DNA from: Woeseiaceae bacterium
GTDB taxonomy: Bacteria; Pseudomonadota; Gammaproteobacteria; Steroidobacterales; Woeseiaceae
Reading direction: 5' to 3'
NCBI GenBank assembly: GCA_028289545.1
Contig: JANQPG010000050.1
Span: forward strand, 124,001 to 188,000
Length of the DNA stretch: 64,000 bases
The position numbers and the translations under genes were made by a program. The stretch's first letter is position 1. Every line of letters starts with the position of its first letter. This document shows positions 43,146-52,390 of this stretch, piece after piece. The notes beneath the pieces are model-generated. The model was not told the origin of the DNA and searched no databases. It saw nothing but the letters and a program-made list of their open reading frames with translations.

Positions 43146-43604
43146 ATGCGAGAGTTGTCGCCTTACGTTGTCCTCGCCGTACTCGGCGCAGTCATTGCAA
43201 CCTGTCTGGTGTCGCTCATGGTGGTCTTCATGGGCGGTCCGGAGGGCGCAAACGATTTCCGCTCGCTGCTGGCACTGCAGCTTGCCGCCATTCCGTTGGC
43301 GCTGCTCGCTGCGGCCGTTGCTCTCACAGTGGTCGCAACACGGGAAGGCATTGGCCCGGCCATGACATCGATATGGCGGGCACTGCCGCAATGGATGTTG
43401 CTCGGCTTCCTGGTCCTGAACTCGCTGTGTGTATTCGGTGAGGTGTCGCTGCTGATCGTCGCCTACGCAACCGAAGTCGCCGTGCCGTGGCAGCAGCACG
43501 TTCCGCTGATCGCCATGTTCTGCTGCTCGATCGCTTTTATGATCGTGTACGCACATGCCCGGCTGAAGCGGACCCGCGAGCCGGCCCGATCGGGTAGGTG
43601 GTGA
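43146..43604 (+). CDS. Small four-TM membrane protein
   Basis: 152 residues from the ATG at 43146, with a TTG 18 nt upstream also possible. Four hydrophobic helices (about 6-30, 40-62, 78-100, 115-135) connected by short loops and a basic tail (HARLKRTREPARSGRW). I do not recognise a family. It lies 31 nt downstream of PilA on the same strand, so it may be part of the same transcript. Confidence 0.65.
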   Translation: MRELSPYVVLAVLGAVIATCLVSLMVVFMGGPEGANDFRSLLALQLAAIPLALLAAAVALTVVATREGIGPAMTSIWRALPQWMLLGFLVLNSLCVFGEVSLLIVAYATEVAVPWQQHVPLIAMFCCSIAFMIVYAHARLKRTREPARSGRW

Positions 43605-43654
43605 GGCGCGGCTGCGTAGAGAACGTCCGCTAGCGGGCCCAGCTCTCCGCTGGA

Positions 43655-44332
43655 CTAGACAGCCGGAGGCGTCGTCGAGCGCAGGGCGCCGGTCTTCATC
43701 CAGACCCGCGCGCCGCCGTCGCCGGCTCTCGCAACGCAGTGGGCGTCAGCCGGCACTCGCAGCCACGAGTGGCGCACGAGTGTGTCGCCGCCCTCTTCCA
43801 CGGTGCCATCGAGCACGAGAATTTCCAGACCGCCCGCGGTGTCGAGCTGCACGTCGATGCCCGGCGCCAGGACGTCCATGGTGACCGTTTCCCGTGCGTC
43901 GCGATGGAGTAACAACGTGCTCCGCCCGACCTGCGTGGCGTGCGGCCGCGCATCCCGCTCGCTCATGTCCGAAACCACCGTTGTACGATCCGACCTATCG
44001 AACTGCCACAGCTTGACAAAAATAGTGCAGCCCGGCTCGGAACCCGGGGTGTGCCTGGACTCCGGAGGATTGCGCACGTAGGTGCCCGGCGGATAGTCGC
44101 CGTGTTCGTCCTGAAAAACGCCCTCGAGGACGACAAACTCTTCCCCGCCCGTATGCACGTGCGGCGAGAAGTGGCTGCCCGGCGCGTAGCGAACGATCGA
44201 GGTCGCCCGCGCAATCTCGTCGCCGATGCGATCCAGCATGCGGCGTTCGACGCCGGCCATCGGCGAGGCCTGCCAGTCGAGCTGCTCGCTGTGCACGAGT
44301 ACCCGCTCGTCGAAGTTGGCGTTCAGCTGCAT
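43655..44332 (-). CDS. ChrR-type cupin protein
   Basis: 225 residues from ATG 44332, with AGAGGA upstream; the frame can be extended 24 residues with no domain. Two cupin-like halves: residues about 30-115 with SHFSPHVHTGGEEFVVLEGVF, PPGTYVRNPPESRHTPGSEPGC, and a second weaker half (about 130-220: LAPGIDVQLDTAGGLEILVLDGTVEEGGD). The first has the His-His-Glu-His metal set of ChrR-like cupins. ChrR is a zinc anti-sigma factor in phototrophs, but no sigma gene or N-terminal zinc domain is present here, so it may be a metabolite or metal-binding cupin. Confidence 0.8.
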   Translation of the reverse strand: MQLNANFDERVLVHSEQLDWQASPMAGVERRMLDRIGDEIARATSIVRYAPGSHFSPHVHTGGEEFVVLEGVFQDEHGDYPPGTYVRNPPESRHTPGSEPGCTIFVKLWQFDRSDRTTVVSDMSERDARPHATQVGRSTLLLHRDARETVTMDVLAPGIDVQLDTAGGLEILVLDGTVEEGGDTLVRHSWLRVPADAHCVARAGDGGARVWMKTGALRSTTPPAV

Positions 44333-44548
44333 CCGATATCCTCTTCCGGACGATTCCGTCTCATCTGTGCGCCCATCTGCGCGTTGCCGGACAGTATTGC
44401 ACAACCGTCTGAAATTCCAGAGGTTTCACGGCAATCACAAGTTTATCCGCATTCGGTCAGGTTTCGGTCAGGACTCGAACAAAGCCGTTCGGCAAGGTAC
44501 GCCTGAATTCGCGCGCTGCGCATCACTCACAAACGGAGTTCAGGAAAC

Positions 44549-45505
44549 ATGCGAGACCTAACCATGACGCCGGCCGGTACGGTAAAGAGCGTTCTAAAGA
44601 GCTGCTTGGCCGCCATTGCCACCTCTTGTGCCCTTGCGCAGGCCGCGCCGGCACTGGCCGGCGAACCGGTCTTCGAACTGCTGACCGACGTTGCCGACGA
44701 ACGCCGGCAGGTCGAGATGCTGTGGCAGACGCCCGACGCAGGCAGCGGACCCCGGGCCGCTGTGCTTTTTGTCCACGGTTTTCAGCCGCGCGAAGAGGAT
44801 ATGCCGTTTGCGCCCGGCGCCAAGGCGATGCTCGAAGTACCGCCGAGGTATCCGCTCTACGAGATGTTTCGGCAGAAAGGCTTCCTCGTGGCCGCGGTTT
44901 CACAATCCGGCTACGGCAACACGGATGGGCCACTCGATTTTTGCGGACCGTTCAGTCAACAGGCCATTGCCACGGCGGTCGCCGCACTCAAGCAGCGTCC
45001 GGACGTCGACCCCGATCGGGTCTTCCTGCATGGCAGGAGCCGCGGCGCCGTTGCGTCCAGCATGGTTGCGCTGGAAGACATCGGGTTGGCCGGGGTCATT
45101 CTCGAGAGCGGCGTTTACGACATGAAATCGGAGTACGAAAACCTGCTGACGAAGAACACGGACCCGTACATCTACATTGCAGCAAACATCGAACTGGAGG
45201 CCGGCAAAACCGATGAAGTCTTCGTTGAACGCTCAGTGCTCTTGAGCGACCGGAGCATCCCGGTGCCGGCGCTGATCATTCACGGTACGGAAGACCCCAA
45301 CACGCCGGTGACGCAGGCCATACGTCTCGAAGAACACCTGAGGACACGCGGCAGCGACGTCCAGCTGGCGATTTTCGACGGCGGGCCACACCACGTGCCG
45401 GCGGAGCAAACAGCGCCCGTCATCGAGGCGTTTATTGCGCGCGTCACCGGTGAGGTTTCAACGGTATCGAGCCGGAAAGCCGGCAAAGCGAACAACAGCC
45501 ATTAG
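44549..45505 (+). CDS. Secreted alpha/beta hydrolase (prolyl-oligopeptidase-like)
   Basis: 318 residues with CGGAG/AGGAA upstream of the ATG. Signal peptide to about residue 38 (ending PALAGE). The serine hydrolase core has FVHGFQPREEDM, GYGNTDGPLDFCGPFSQQ, nucleophile elbow LHGRSRGAV, HGTEDPNTPVTQA with the likely Asp, and GGPHHVP with the likely His. The S9 prolyl-oligopeptidase or dienelactone hydrolase type fits. Exported, so it works in the periplasm on a peptide or ester; the substrate is unknown. It ends 50 nt before the convergent enolase-superfamily gene, with a GC-rich hairpin in between. Confidence 0.82.
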   Translation: MRDLTMTPAGTVKSVLKSCLAAIATSCALAQAAPALAGEPVFELLTDVADERRQVEMLWQTPDAGSGPRAAVLFVHGFQPREEDMPFAPGAKAMLEVPPRYPLYEMFRQKGFLVAAVSQSGYGNTDGPLDFCGPFSQQAIATAVAALKQRPDVDPDRVFLHGRSRGAVASSMVALEDIGLAGVILESGVYDMKSEYENLLTKNTDPYIYIAANIELEAGKTDEVFVERSVLLSDRSIPVPALIIHGTEDPNTPVTQAIRLEEHLRTRGSDVQLAIFDGGPHHVPAEQTAPVIEAFIARVTGEVSTVSSRKAGKANNSH

Positions 45506-45515
45506 ATCACCGCGA

Positions 45516-45546
45516 GGGCGGCGGCGGTTCGCACCGGTCGCCGCCC
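45516..45546. terminator. Possible bidirectional hairpin between convergent genes
   Basis: GGGCGGCG (45516-45523) pairs with CGCCGCCC (45539-45546) between the convergent hydrolase and enolase-superfamily genes. There is no clear T-run on either side, so the terminator role is uncertain. Confidence 0.35.
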
Positions 45547-45554
45547 ACGGTGCG

Positions 45555-46802
45555 CTACACCTCGGAAACGTTCACCTCCGATGAACGGGCGATAACCTTC
45601 GCTTCGTCGATGTCGATCCCAATGCCCGGTGAGTCCGGTACCGTAATGTAGCCGTCGCGAATATCGAGGTAATCCTTGACGACGCCGATCTGCTCGGGGA
45701 AGCGGTCTCGATCCGGATACTCGAAGAACGGTCCGACCGTCGGCGAGGACGCGGCCAGCTGCAAGGTAGCGGCCGTCGAGATCGTCGGCCGCGTGTTGTG
45801 GAAGATCAGCGGTTTCTGGCGCATCTGCGACAACGCTGCGATCTTCTTCATGACGGTAATGCCGCCCGCCTTGATGACGTCGGGATTGAGGTAATCCGGA
45901 TTGGCGTAGGTAATCAGCTCATCGAGCTGAAACAGCGTGTATTCCTTCTCCCCGGCAATGATGCCAAGGTCCAGCGCTTCCACGACCCTGGCCGTTTCGA
46001 TGTGGTTCTGATCGGAGCACGGCTCCTCGAAGAAGCGGTGGCCGTATTTGTCCTGGAGTATGCGCCCGATCTGGATCGCGCGTGCCGCGCTGTAGCCGTT
46101 GTTGATATCGACAAACAGCTCGGCGTCGCGACCGATCTCTTTCTCGATGGCGTCGACGTATTCGATTGTCTGGTCGTTGACCGGGTTCAGATGATCCTCG
46201 CGAATCTGCATACGGCACTTCACGGTTTGGAAGCCGTCGCGAACGAACTTCACGGCCTGGGCGACGGCCTCGCGTTTGTCGAGACGCGCCCAGCGCCCGG
46301 TGCCGTAGCTACCGTAGATCGGCATCCGTCTGCGGTACAGGCCGCCCAACAAGCGGTACAGCGGGACGTCCAGCAGCCGCGCTTTCAAGTCCCATAGCGC
46401 AATATCGATACCGGCGATGGAGTTCGACAACGCACCGCCCGGACCGAAGTCATGTGCCCGGTAAAGCATGTCGTCGTAGATCGGCTCGTTGTCGAACGGG
46501 TCGCTGCCGAGAACGTGCCGCGCATGTTCGGAGTGGATGAAAGCATCCATCACGTCATTGCTGCCCGCGTCACATTCGCCCCAGCCGGAAACACCGGAAT
46601 CGGTCGTTACGCGAACAAAAATGCCGTCGTCCATCAGGTAGGTCTTGACCTCGGCAATGCGCAAATCCGACTCGCCGGGCGCCGCAAAGGCCTCTGCGAC
46701 ACCGCCCAGCACGCCCGTGGCCGACGCCACTGCTGCCCCCGAAAGCCCTTTCAGCACGCGGCGGCGCGCCTGGAAATCGTCATGACGATGCTGATCAACC
46801 AT
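45555..46802 (-). CDS. Tat-exported enolase-superfamily (mandelate racemase-type) dehydratase
   Basis: 415 residues from ATG 46802, with AAGGGGGA upstream. A Tat leader (ARRRVLKGLSGAAVASATG) precedes the MR-type fold. The capping domain (about 45-150) is followed by the barrel with TVKCRM (catalytic Lys region), the metal-ligand Asp in LFVDINNGY, Glu in RFFEEPCSD and a third acidic residue in IIAGEKEYT. KPLIFHNTRPTIST carries the likely catalytic His. These enzymes abstract a proton alpha to a carboxylate, commonly as sugar-acid dehydratases. Export by Tat is unusual for them. It is at the 3' end of the minus-strand sugar-acid cluster. Confidence 0.85.
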   Translation of the reverse strand: MVDQHRHDDFQARRRVLKGLSGAAVASATGVLGGVAEAFAAPGESDLRIAEVKTYLMDDGIFVRVTTDSGVSGWGECDAGSNDVMDAFIHSEHARHVLGSDPFDNEPIYDDMLYRAHDFGPGGALSNSIAGIDIALWDLKARLLDVPLYRLLGGLYRRRMPIYGSYGTGRWARLDKREAVAQAVKFVRDGFQTVKCRMQIREDHLNPVNDQTIEYVDAIEKEIGRDAELFVDINNGYSAARAIQIGRILQDKYGHRFFEEPCSDQNHIETARVVEALDLGIIAGEKEYTLFQLDELITYANPDYLNPDVIKAGGITVMKKIAALSQMRQKPLIFHNTRPTISTAATLQLAASSPTVGPFFEYPDRDRFPEQIGVVKDYLDIRDGYITVPDSPGIGIDIDEAKVIARSSEVNVSEV

Positions 46803-46948
46803 AGTTCCCCCTTGATTGATTGGATGAGTGATCGGGTCTTGCACTTTTTGCAAACCCGGTTGTTCTGATTGCCCGGTTCTTGCTTATGGGCTCATGCAGA
46901 GACGTTCATGCCGGTTCCGGACTGCCGCGACGCCTCACCGAGCCGGGT

Positions 46949-48151
46949 TTAGACATCGTGATCGGCCTGCCACGGGATTACGCGCTGTTTGTCCATTGCG
47001 TCAATCGCCATCTGCACCTGGATCGACGCCTTTGCGCCAACACGAACGTCGGAAGCTGGCTGGCGGCCGTCAAGGATTGCCGTGCGGAAATCGCGAAGCG
47101 CATCCGCGGTCGGATCGCTGTCGGGCGCATCGATGCGCCATGCCGCCTGGTCCGCTGACCGTCGCCAGTTCGACTGCGAGCCGTCCGCCATCGAAGCGCC
47201 GGAGACGAGGTCCAGACCGTTTTCGAGTGTCGGCCCCTCACCCTCCGGGACCAGCCAGCCCTGGCGAGTCGTCAGGATGATGGAACCACGGCTGCCAAGC
47301 ACAGCGATACGGTAGCTGTCCATACTGTTTGCGGTCAGGCTGGTAAACGTGGCCGTAACCCCCGACCGGTAGCGGCAAACGACGTGCGTGTTGTCGTAAG
47401 TCTCACGGCCGTCTTTCCAGTAGTCGATACCGCCGGAGCCCTGTATCGTCTCGATCTTGTCGCCGAGCAGGGTATTGCAGAAGTCCATCTGGTGCGCCGA
47501 CAGCTCGGCCACGAGACCGCTCGAATAGTCCCGGTACATACGCCAGTTGATCTGCCGTTCGTATTGCGGATCCGGCACGGGGCGGCGCCAGTCGCCGTTG
47601 CGATTCCACTGGCAATTCACGGCGACAAGCTCGCCGATGTCGCCCCGCCCGATGATCTCGGCAGCGCGCCGATAGAGCGGCGAGCTGTGATACTGAAAGC
47701 CCGCCTGAAATATCTGCCCGGACCTTTTCCGGGCTTTTGCGACGAGCGCAAGCGCCGGGTCGATACCCTTGACGACGGTCTTCTCGCAGTAGACGTGCTT
47801 GCCGGCGTCCAGTGCGTCGAGCGCAATGTGATTGTGTTCGCTGAAGGTCGTCGCAATGATCACGGCGTCGACGGCTTTGTCGTCGAGAACCCGCCGATAA
47901 TCGGCCACGGCGGACGACCCGGGTGCGTCGGATCGCGCCTCATCCAGCCGGAACGGCAGGACGTCGCAGAGCGCCGCAATGCGGAAGCCCGGTAGCTCGT
48001 TCAGGAAATCCATGAGTTGCCGGCCGCGCGCACCGGTACCGATGACCCCGATCCGAACGGCGTCAACACCGGCCCCGGCCCTCGCAAGCGCCGGTGACAG
48101 ACCCGCTACGGCGATGGCGCTGCCAGCGCCCAGGAACTGGCGACGGTTCAT
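46949..48151 (-). CDS. Tat-exported Gfo/Idh/MocA oxidoreductase (copy 1)
   Basis: 400 residues. Tat-type leader MNRRQFLGAGSAIAVAGL. The NAD(P)-binding Rossmann fold begins RIGVIGTGARGRQLMDFL and is followed by AALCDV, TTFSEHNHIALDAL and the signature CEKTVVKG (usually EKP). The C-terminal domain has NWRMYRDYSSGLVAELSAHQMDF, with His positioned for catalysis. The family oxidises or reduces sugars and inositols; Tat-exported members are known and carry their cofactor folded. It lies 87 nt downstream of the second Gfo/Idh/MocA gene. Confidence 0.9.
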   Translation of the reverse strand: MNRRQFLGAGSAIAVAGLSPALARAGAGVDAVRIGVIGTGARGRQLMDFLNELPGFRIAALCDVLPFRLDEARSDAPGSSAVADYRRVLDDKAVDAVIIATTFSEHNHIALDALDAGKHVYCEKTVVKGIDPALALVAKARKRSGQIFQAGFQYHSSPLYRRAAEIIGRGDIGELVAVNCQWNRNGDWRRPVPDPQYERQINWRMYRDYSSGLVAELSAHQMDFCNTLLGDKIETIQGSGGIDYWKDGRETYDNTHVVCRYRSGVTATFTSLTANSMDSYRIAVLGSRGSIILTTRQGWLVPEGEGPTLENGLDLVSGASMADGSQSNWRRSADQAAWRIDAPDSDPTADALRDFRTAILDGRQPASDVRVGAKASIQVQMAIDAMDKQRVIPWQADHDV

Positions 48152-48238
48152 GCCCTGTCGCCTTTGGTGCCGTTTTTTGTGTCGGCTGGAGTAATGCTGG
48201 TCACAATACGAGCCCCCCTCAATTGCGGACCTCGTAGT

Positions 48239-49594
48239 TTATACCTTGGGCTCCCATCCGGGCGCGTACTCGCGGCGCCACAGCTGCATGGCCTTGCGGT
48301 TGTCCTTGATTCGCCCCGTGGCCGGATCGATATCGAGCGCGCCGCCGTTCACCTGCGCAATGTTGCCCAGGTGGCACATCAACGTGCTGATACGGCCTTC
48401 GTCGATGGGCGAATTCAGCTCTGCACCATCGCGTATGGCGGCGAAGAAGTTGTCGAGATGCAGGTTGGTCAGCGCACCGCCGCCCACGAGGTCCGTCGTG
48501 CCGGATTCGGCACGTTCGTTGACCTGCTTGATGAGCGCGCCGCCATGGTCGTACAGGCTGTAGCCGTTGCGATCGAGCATCACGGTGCCGTCGGTTCCGT
48601 GAATGGTTGCGCCCCGGCCGCGGCCGAAGAACGGGTGGCCATTGCAGCTGCGCCCCTCCCAGGCGATCTGCTTGCCGTCCTCGTATTCGTAGCAGGCGGT
48701 CTGGGTATCGAAAAACTCCCAGTCGTCGTCGAAGTGGTAACGCCCCCCCGAGGAGGTGACGCGGTTCGGGATGTCGACGCCGAGCGCCCAGCGACAGATG
48801 TCCATTTCGTGCAAGGCGTTGTTGTTGATCTCGCCGGTGCCCCAGTGCCAGAACCAGTGCCAGTTGTAGTGCACGAGGTTGTCCCGGTAATCGACTCTCG
48901 GCACGGGGCCCTGCCACAGGTCCCAGTCCAGCCAGTCGGGAACGTCGACGACCTTGCCCTTGCCGATACTGCCGCGCGTATTCGCATACCACGCCTTGCC
49001 CATATACGGTTTGCCGATCAAACCGTCGTGTATGTCTTTCACGGCCTCGATCGATGTCGGTGACGAGCGCTGCTGATTGCCCATCTGCACAACCCGGCCA
49101 TAGCGGTCTTTCGCCTTCGCGAGTAACTCGCCTTCGTGCGGATTGTGGCTGCAGGGCTTCTCGAGATACACGTCCTGGCCCGCTTCCATCGAGTAAATGG
49201 CAAACGGCGCGTGCGTATGATCCGGCGTCGCAATGACGACCGCATCCACCTCCCGATCCTCGACAACCTGTCTGTAATCCATGACGGCCTTGGGCGCGCT
49301 GCCCGTCGCTTCCGCGACAGCAGCCGAAATCTCAGCCAGCACGTTGCGATCGACGTCGCACAGGCTGTGCACGTTGACCGAATCGCCGCCGACTGCAACA
49401 GCTGAGTCGATCAGCGCTTTGCCGCGGCTGCGGACACCTGCGAACGCAAGGTTCAGGCGGTCGTTGGCGCCCAGTATTCTTCCGTAGCTTGCGGCGCTGG
49501 ACATCGCAAGCGAAGCGCCGGCGCCGATCGCCGCGGAAGCACGAAGAAAATCGCGACGCGTGTGCTGTGAAGTCTTCTCGTCTGAGTTACTCAT
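48239..49594 (-). CDS. Tat-exported Gfo/Idh/MocA oxidoreductase (copy 2)
   Basis: 451 residues from ATG 49594, with GGGGGTGAT immediately upstream; the frame extends into the neighbouring DUF1080 gene but that overlap is non-coding for it. Leader TRRDFLRASAAIGAGASLA is Tat-type. The Rossmann part has LAFAGVRSRGKALIDSA, IATPDHTHAPFAIYSMEAG and YLEKPCSHNPHEG (EKP signature). The C-terminal half has WHWGTGEINNNALHEMDICRW, as in periplasmic glucose-fructose-oxidoreductase-like proteins. It starts 17 nt after the DUF1080 gene and is thus in one operon with it. It may make a 3-keto sugar that the DUF1080 protein cleaves. Confidence 0.92.
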   Translation of the reverse strand: MSNSDEKTSQHTRRDFLRASAAIGAGASLAMSSAASYGRILGANDRLNLAFAGVRSRGKALIDSAVAVGGDSVNVHSLCDVDRNVLAEISAAVAEATGSAPKAVMDYRQVVEDREVDAVVIATPDHTHAPFAIYSMEAGQDVYLEKPCSHNPHEGELLAKAKDRYGRVVQMGNQQRSSPTSIEAVKDIHDGLIGKPYMGKAWYANTRGSIGKGKVVDVPDWLDWDLWQGPVPRVDYRDNLVHYNWHWFWHWGTGEINNNALHEMDICRWALGVDIPNRVTSSGGRYHFDDDWEFFDTQTACYEYEDGKQIAWEGRSCNGHPFFGRGRGATIHGTDGTVMLDRNGYSLYDHGGALIKQVNERAESGTTDLVGGGALTNLHLDNFFAAIRDGAELNSPIDEGRISTLMCHLGNIAQVNGGALDIDPATGRIKDNRKAMQLWRREYAPGWEPKV

Positions 49595-49611
49595 ATCACC
49601 CCCACGTTCAA

Positions 49612-50973
49612 TTACAGTTCGCGTATCTTGATGCTGCGAAAGCTCACGGTATCGCCGTGATCCTGCAGCAGGATGCGGCCTTCCGGCCATTGGCCAAACC
49701 CGGGCCAGACGCGGTATTTGCTGTACGCAACCAGCGCACGGAACATCTGGCTGTGGCGGTTGTACTCGATGACCTTTTCGTTGTTGAGCCAGTGCTCTAC
49801 CCGGCCGTTTATCGAGACGATGCGGCCCTGGTTCCACGCGCCGATGCCTTTGAACTGCTTCGCGCGCCCCGCCGTCGACAGGTTCTCGGCCGTCATCAGG
49901 TCGTACAGTGAACCGAGCGTTCGGTTGCCCTCGACGCCCTGTTTTGCGTCAGGATGGCGCTTGTCGTCGAGGATCTGGAATTCGGCGCCAATCGCGGAAC
50001 CCGGCCCGCGATTCAGAGAGGGATCCACGAAGTATTTGACGCCGCTGTTCGCGCCTTCGGTCATCCGGAATTCGAACTCGAGTTCGAAGTTGCTGAAGCT
50101 GTCGAGCGTAACGATGTCGCCCGGCCCGGTCGACTCGCCGCCATCGGTTGCCTCGACGGTCAGCACACCGTCGTCGATTGTCCAACCCGACTCGGGAAAA
50201 TTGTCGAGCTTCGCGCCACGCCAGCCGGCGGTGGATTCGCCGTCCCACAACAGCCGCCAGCCGTGTCGCTTTTCGTGTTCCGTCAGCCGGTTGACGAGGA
50301 AACTGATCTGCGGCACTTCCGGATCGCGTTGCATCCGTTCCTGCTCGAGATCGTCGGTCAGGATACGAATGTTCCGCCAGCGTACGATTCGGCCGACCTG
50401 TTCCGGCTGCTTGATACTGTGCACCTGCAGACCAATAAACCCTTCAGCCGTCATGTCGTCGACGAGGTCGGCCGTCTGCACGCCGTTCAACCACACGCGA
50501 ATGGAATCGCCGATCGCCTCGACCCGGAACTGGTTCCATTGTCCGTTCCGCAACGCACGGCGGCCCTTCTCGTTTCGCGACAACGGGTACATCCAGCGTC
50601 TGCGCTGTTCGTCGTAGATGCCGCCCGAAAACGCACGCGGCGTCGGGTCGAGCTCCACCTGATAGCCGTTAACCACCCGCCGCTCGTTCAGATTGCTGCG
50701 AATCTGCACGCCGGAATTCAGCAGCGGATCGACGAAGACCTCGTATTCCAGGATGAAATCGTCGTAATTCCGCCGCGTGATCAGGAAACTGTTCGGCGAG
50801 TCGGGCACCGATACGCCGACAATCTCGCCGCCTTCGACCCGATACTCGGCCTGTCCACCGACCTGCCGCCAACCGCTCAGATTGTTGCCGTTGAAAAGCT
50901 CCCGCCACTCCGCCGCGCTTGCGGAGCCCGCCGCAGCCACGAACAGCAGGGCCACCAGGAATCGTTTAGCCAT
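49612..50973 (-). CDS. Secreted tandem DUF1080 protein (3-keto-glycoside hydrolase-like)
   Basis: 453 residues from ATG 50973 (AKRFLVALLFVAAAGSASAA signal peptide). Two DUF1080-type concanavalin-like domains: about 20-215 (REWRELFNGNNLSGWR, YDDFILEYEVFVDPLLNSGVQIRS, EQVGRIVRWRNIRI) and about 235-453 (GWRLLWDGESTAGWRGAKL, FELEFEFRMTEGANSGVKYFV, VSFRSIKIREL). DUF1080 proteins include 3-keto-disaccharide hydrolases, which act on sugars first oxidised at C3 by Gfo/Idh/MocA-type enzymes. Two such oxidoreductases lie directly downstream. Two domains in one chain are less usual than the single-domain form. Confidence 0.88.
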   Translation of the reverse strand: MAKRFLVALLFVAAAGSASAAEWRELFNGNNLSGWRQVGGQAEYRVEGGEIVGVSVPDSPNSFLITRRNYDDFILEYEVFVDPLLNSGVQIRSNLNERRVVNGYQVELDPTPRAFSGGIYDEQRRRWMYPLSRNEKGRRALRNGQWNQFRVEAIGDSIRVWLNGVQTADLVDDMTAEGFIGLQVHSIKQPEQVGRIVRWRNIRILTDDLEQERMQRDPEVPQISFLVNRLTEHEKRHGWRLLWDGESTAGWRGAKLDNFPESGWTIDDGVLTVEATDGGESTGPGDIVTLDSFSNFELEFEFRMTEGANSGVKYFVDPSLNRGPGSAIGAEFQILDDKRHPDAKQGVEGNRTLGSLYDLMTAENLSTAGRAKQFKGIGAWNQGRIVSINGRVEHWLNNEKVIEYNRHSQMFRALVAYSKYRVWPGFGQWPEGRILLQDHGDTVSFRSIKIREL

Positions 50974-51226
50974 GTCGATGATCCGCTTGAGAATTATCAG
51001 GGGCGTGATGATGGCACGCAATTTTGGTCTTGCCAATTATGATTACGTATCCAACCAATCCGGAGCCGCTGCGATGGCAGGAAAAGAGCTCGCTAAACCC
51101 CTTTTTTTAGACCTTTTTTAACTTCTAATTCAATAAGTTAAGAAAAATATAGTGCAGCGGGACTCTCTCGTGACATCCGTAAATGCGACAATCCGAAAAT
51201 CGGCTTTGCCACACTGGACTGACCGA
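50974..51226. promoter_or_regulatory. Promoter region of the DUF1080-oxidoreductase operon
   Basis: A 253-nt gap between the dehydrogenase stop and the DUF1080 start, with an AT-rich stretch at about 51100-51155 that includes runs of T and A. It is the likely start of the operon's transcript on the minus strand; no palindrome stands out. Confidence 0.4.
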
Positions 51227-52351
51227 TTAGCGGAAATTTTGCGACGCGCGGCTGTTCGGCGCCGCGTGCTCGAGTTCGTCCAGTACACCTTGCAGCAGCG
51301 TATCGCCAAACGCCTCGGTTGACGCATCGCCGCCGACGTCCGGCGTGCGCGGGCCATCACCCGCCAGCGCACGCTCGATTCCGGCCAGCACGGCCACCGC
51401 AGCTTCGGTCTGGCCCAGATGCTCGAGCATCATTGCGCCGGCCCAGACGGTGCCGACCGGGTTGGCGATGTTTCGGCCCGCAATATCCGGCGCCGAACCG
51501 TGCACGGGCTCGAACATCGACGGGTAGGTCTTTTCAGGGTTGAGATTGGCGCTCGGCGCAACTCCGATACTGCCCGTCGTCGCAGGCCCCAGATCGGACA
51601 AGATGTCGCCAAACAGGTTGCTGCCGACAACCACGTCGAACTGTTTTGGCCGCTGCACGAAGTGCGCGGCCAGGATGTCGATATGGTAGGACTCGACCCG
51701 AACGTCGGGATAGTCTCTGCCGATGTCTGCGACGCGCTCGTCCCAGTACGGCATCGTGTGCATGATTCCGTTGGACTTCGTGGCGCTGGTCATCACGCGG
51801 CGACGCGAACGCGCGAGTTCGAAAGCAAAACGCAAAATGCGGTCCGTTCCCGTGCGCGTCAGTACGGTCTCCTGCACCACCATTTCCCGATCGGTGCCGG
51901 CAAACATGCGGCCCCCAATGCTGGAATACTCACCTTCGGTATTCTCGCGCACGACGCAATAGTCGATGTCGCCCGCGCCTATTCCCGCAAGCGGTGATTG
52001 AATTCCCGGCAGCATCCGGCAGGGACGCAAATTGACGTACTGGTCGAAGCGGCGGCGTATCGGTATCAGGAGCCCCCACAACGACACCTGATCGGGCACA
52101 CCCGGATAGCCCACGGCGCCGAGGTATACAGCATCAAAATCGGCCAGCTGCTCAATGCCGTCGGCCGGCATCATCTCACCGCTGTTCGCGTAACGCTCAC
52201 AGCTCCAGTCGAAGCTTTGCCAGCCTATGTCGAAACCGCGTTTGTGAGCGACGGCATCGAGAATACGCATGCCGACCGGCATGACTTCCTTGCCGATGCC
52301 GTCACCGGGAATGACCGCAATTCGGTAGCGATGACGATGGCCGTCAGGCAA
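51227..52351 (-). CDS. Tartrate dehydrogenase/isopropylmalate dehydrogenase-type enzyme
   Basis: 374 residues. The beta-decarboxylating dehydrogenase family is clear: RIAVIPGDGIGKEVMPVG, NLRPCRMLPG, IDYCVVRENTEGEYSSIGG, MTSATKSNGIMHTMPYWDE, VVGSNLFGDILSDLGPATTGSIGVAPSANL and PSMFEPVHGSAPDIAG. The NLRP and RENTEGEYS motifs, without the isopropylmalate LGAVG-KWD pattern, favour tartrate dehydrogenase/decarboxylase. It oxidises a 2-hydroxy dicarboxylic acid with NAD+ in the cytoplasm. It lies 39 nt downstream of the RpiR gene and probably shares its transcript. Confidence 0.85.
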   Translation of the reverse strand: MPDGHRHRYRIAVIPGDGIGKEVMPVGMRILDAVAHKRGFDIGWQSFDWSCERYANSGEMMPADGIEQLADFDAVYLGAVGYPGVPDQVSLWGLLIPIRRRFDQYVNLRPCRMLPGIQSPLAGIGAGDIDYCVVRENTEGEYSSIGGRMFAGTDREMVVQETVLTRTGTDRILRFAFELARSRRRVMTSATKSNGIMHTMPYWDERVADIGRDYPDVRVESYHIDILAAHFVQRPKQFDVVVGSNLFGDILSDLGPATTGSIGVAPSANLNPEKTYPSMFEPVHGSAPDIAGRNIANPVGTVWAGAMMLEHLGQTEAAVAVLAGIERALAGDGPRTPDVGGDASTEAFGDTLLQGVLDELEHAAPNSRASQNFR

Positions 52352-52390
52352 TGCAGTACCCGGCGAAACGTTCGTCCGATGCCCGAACTA

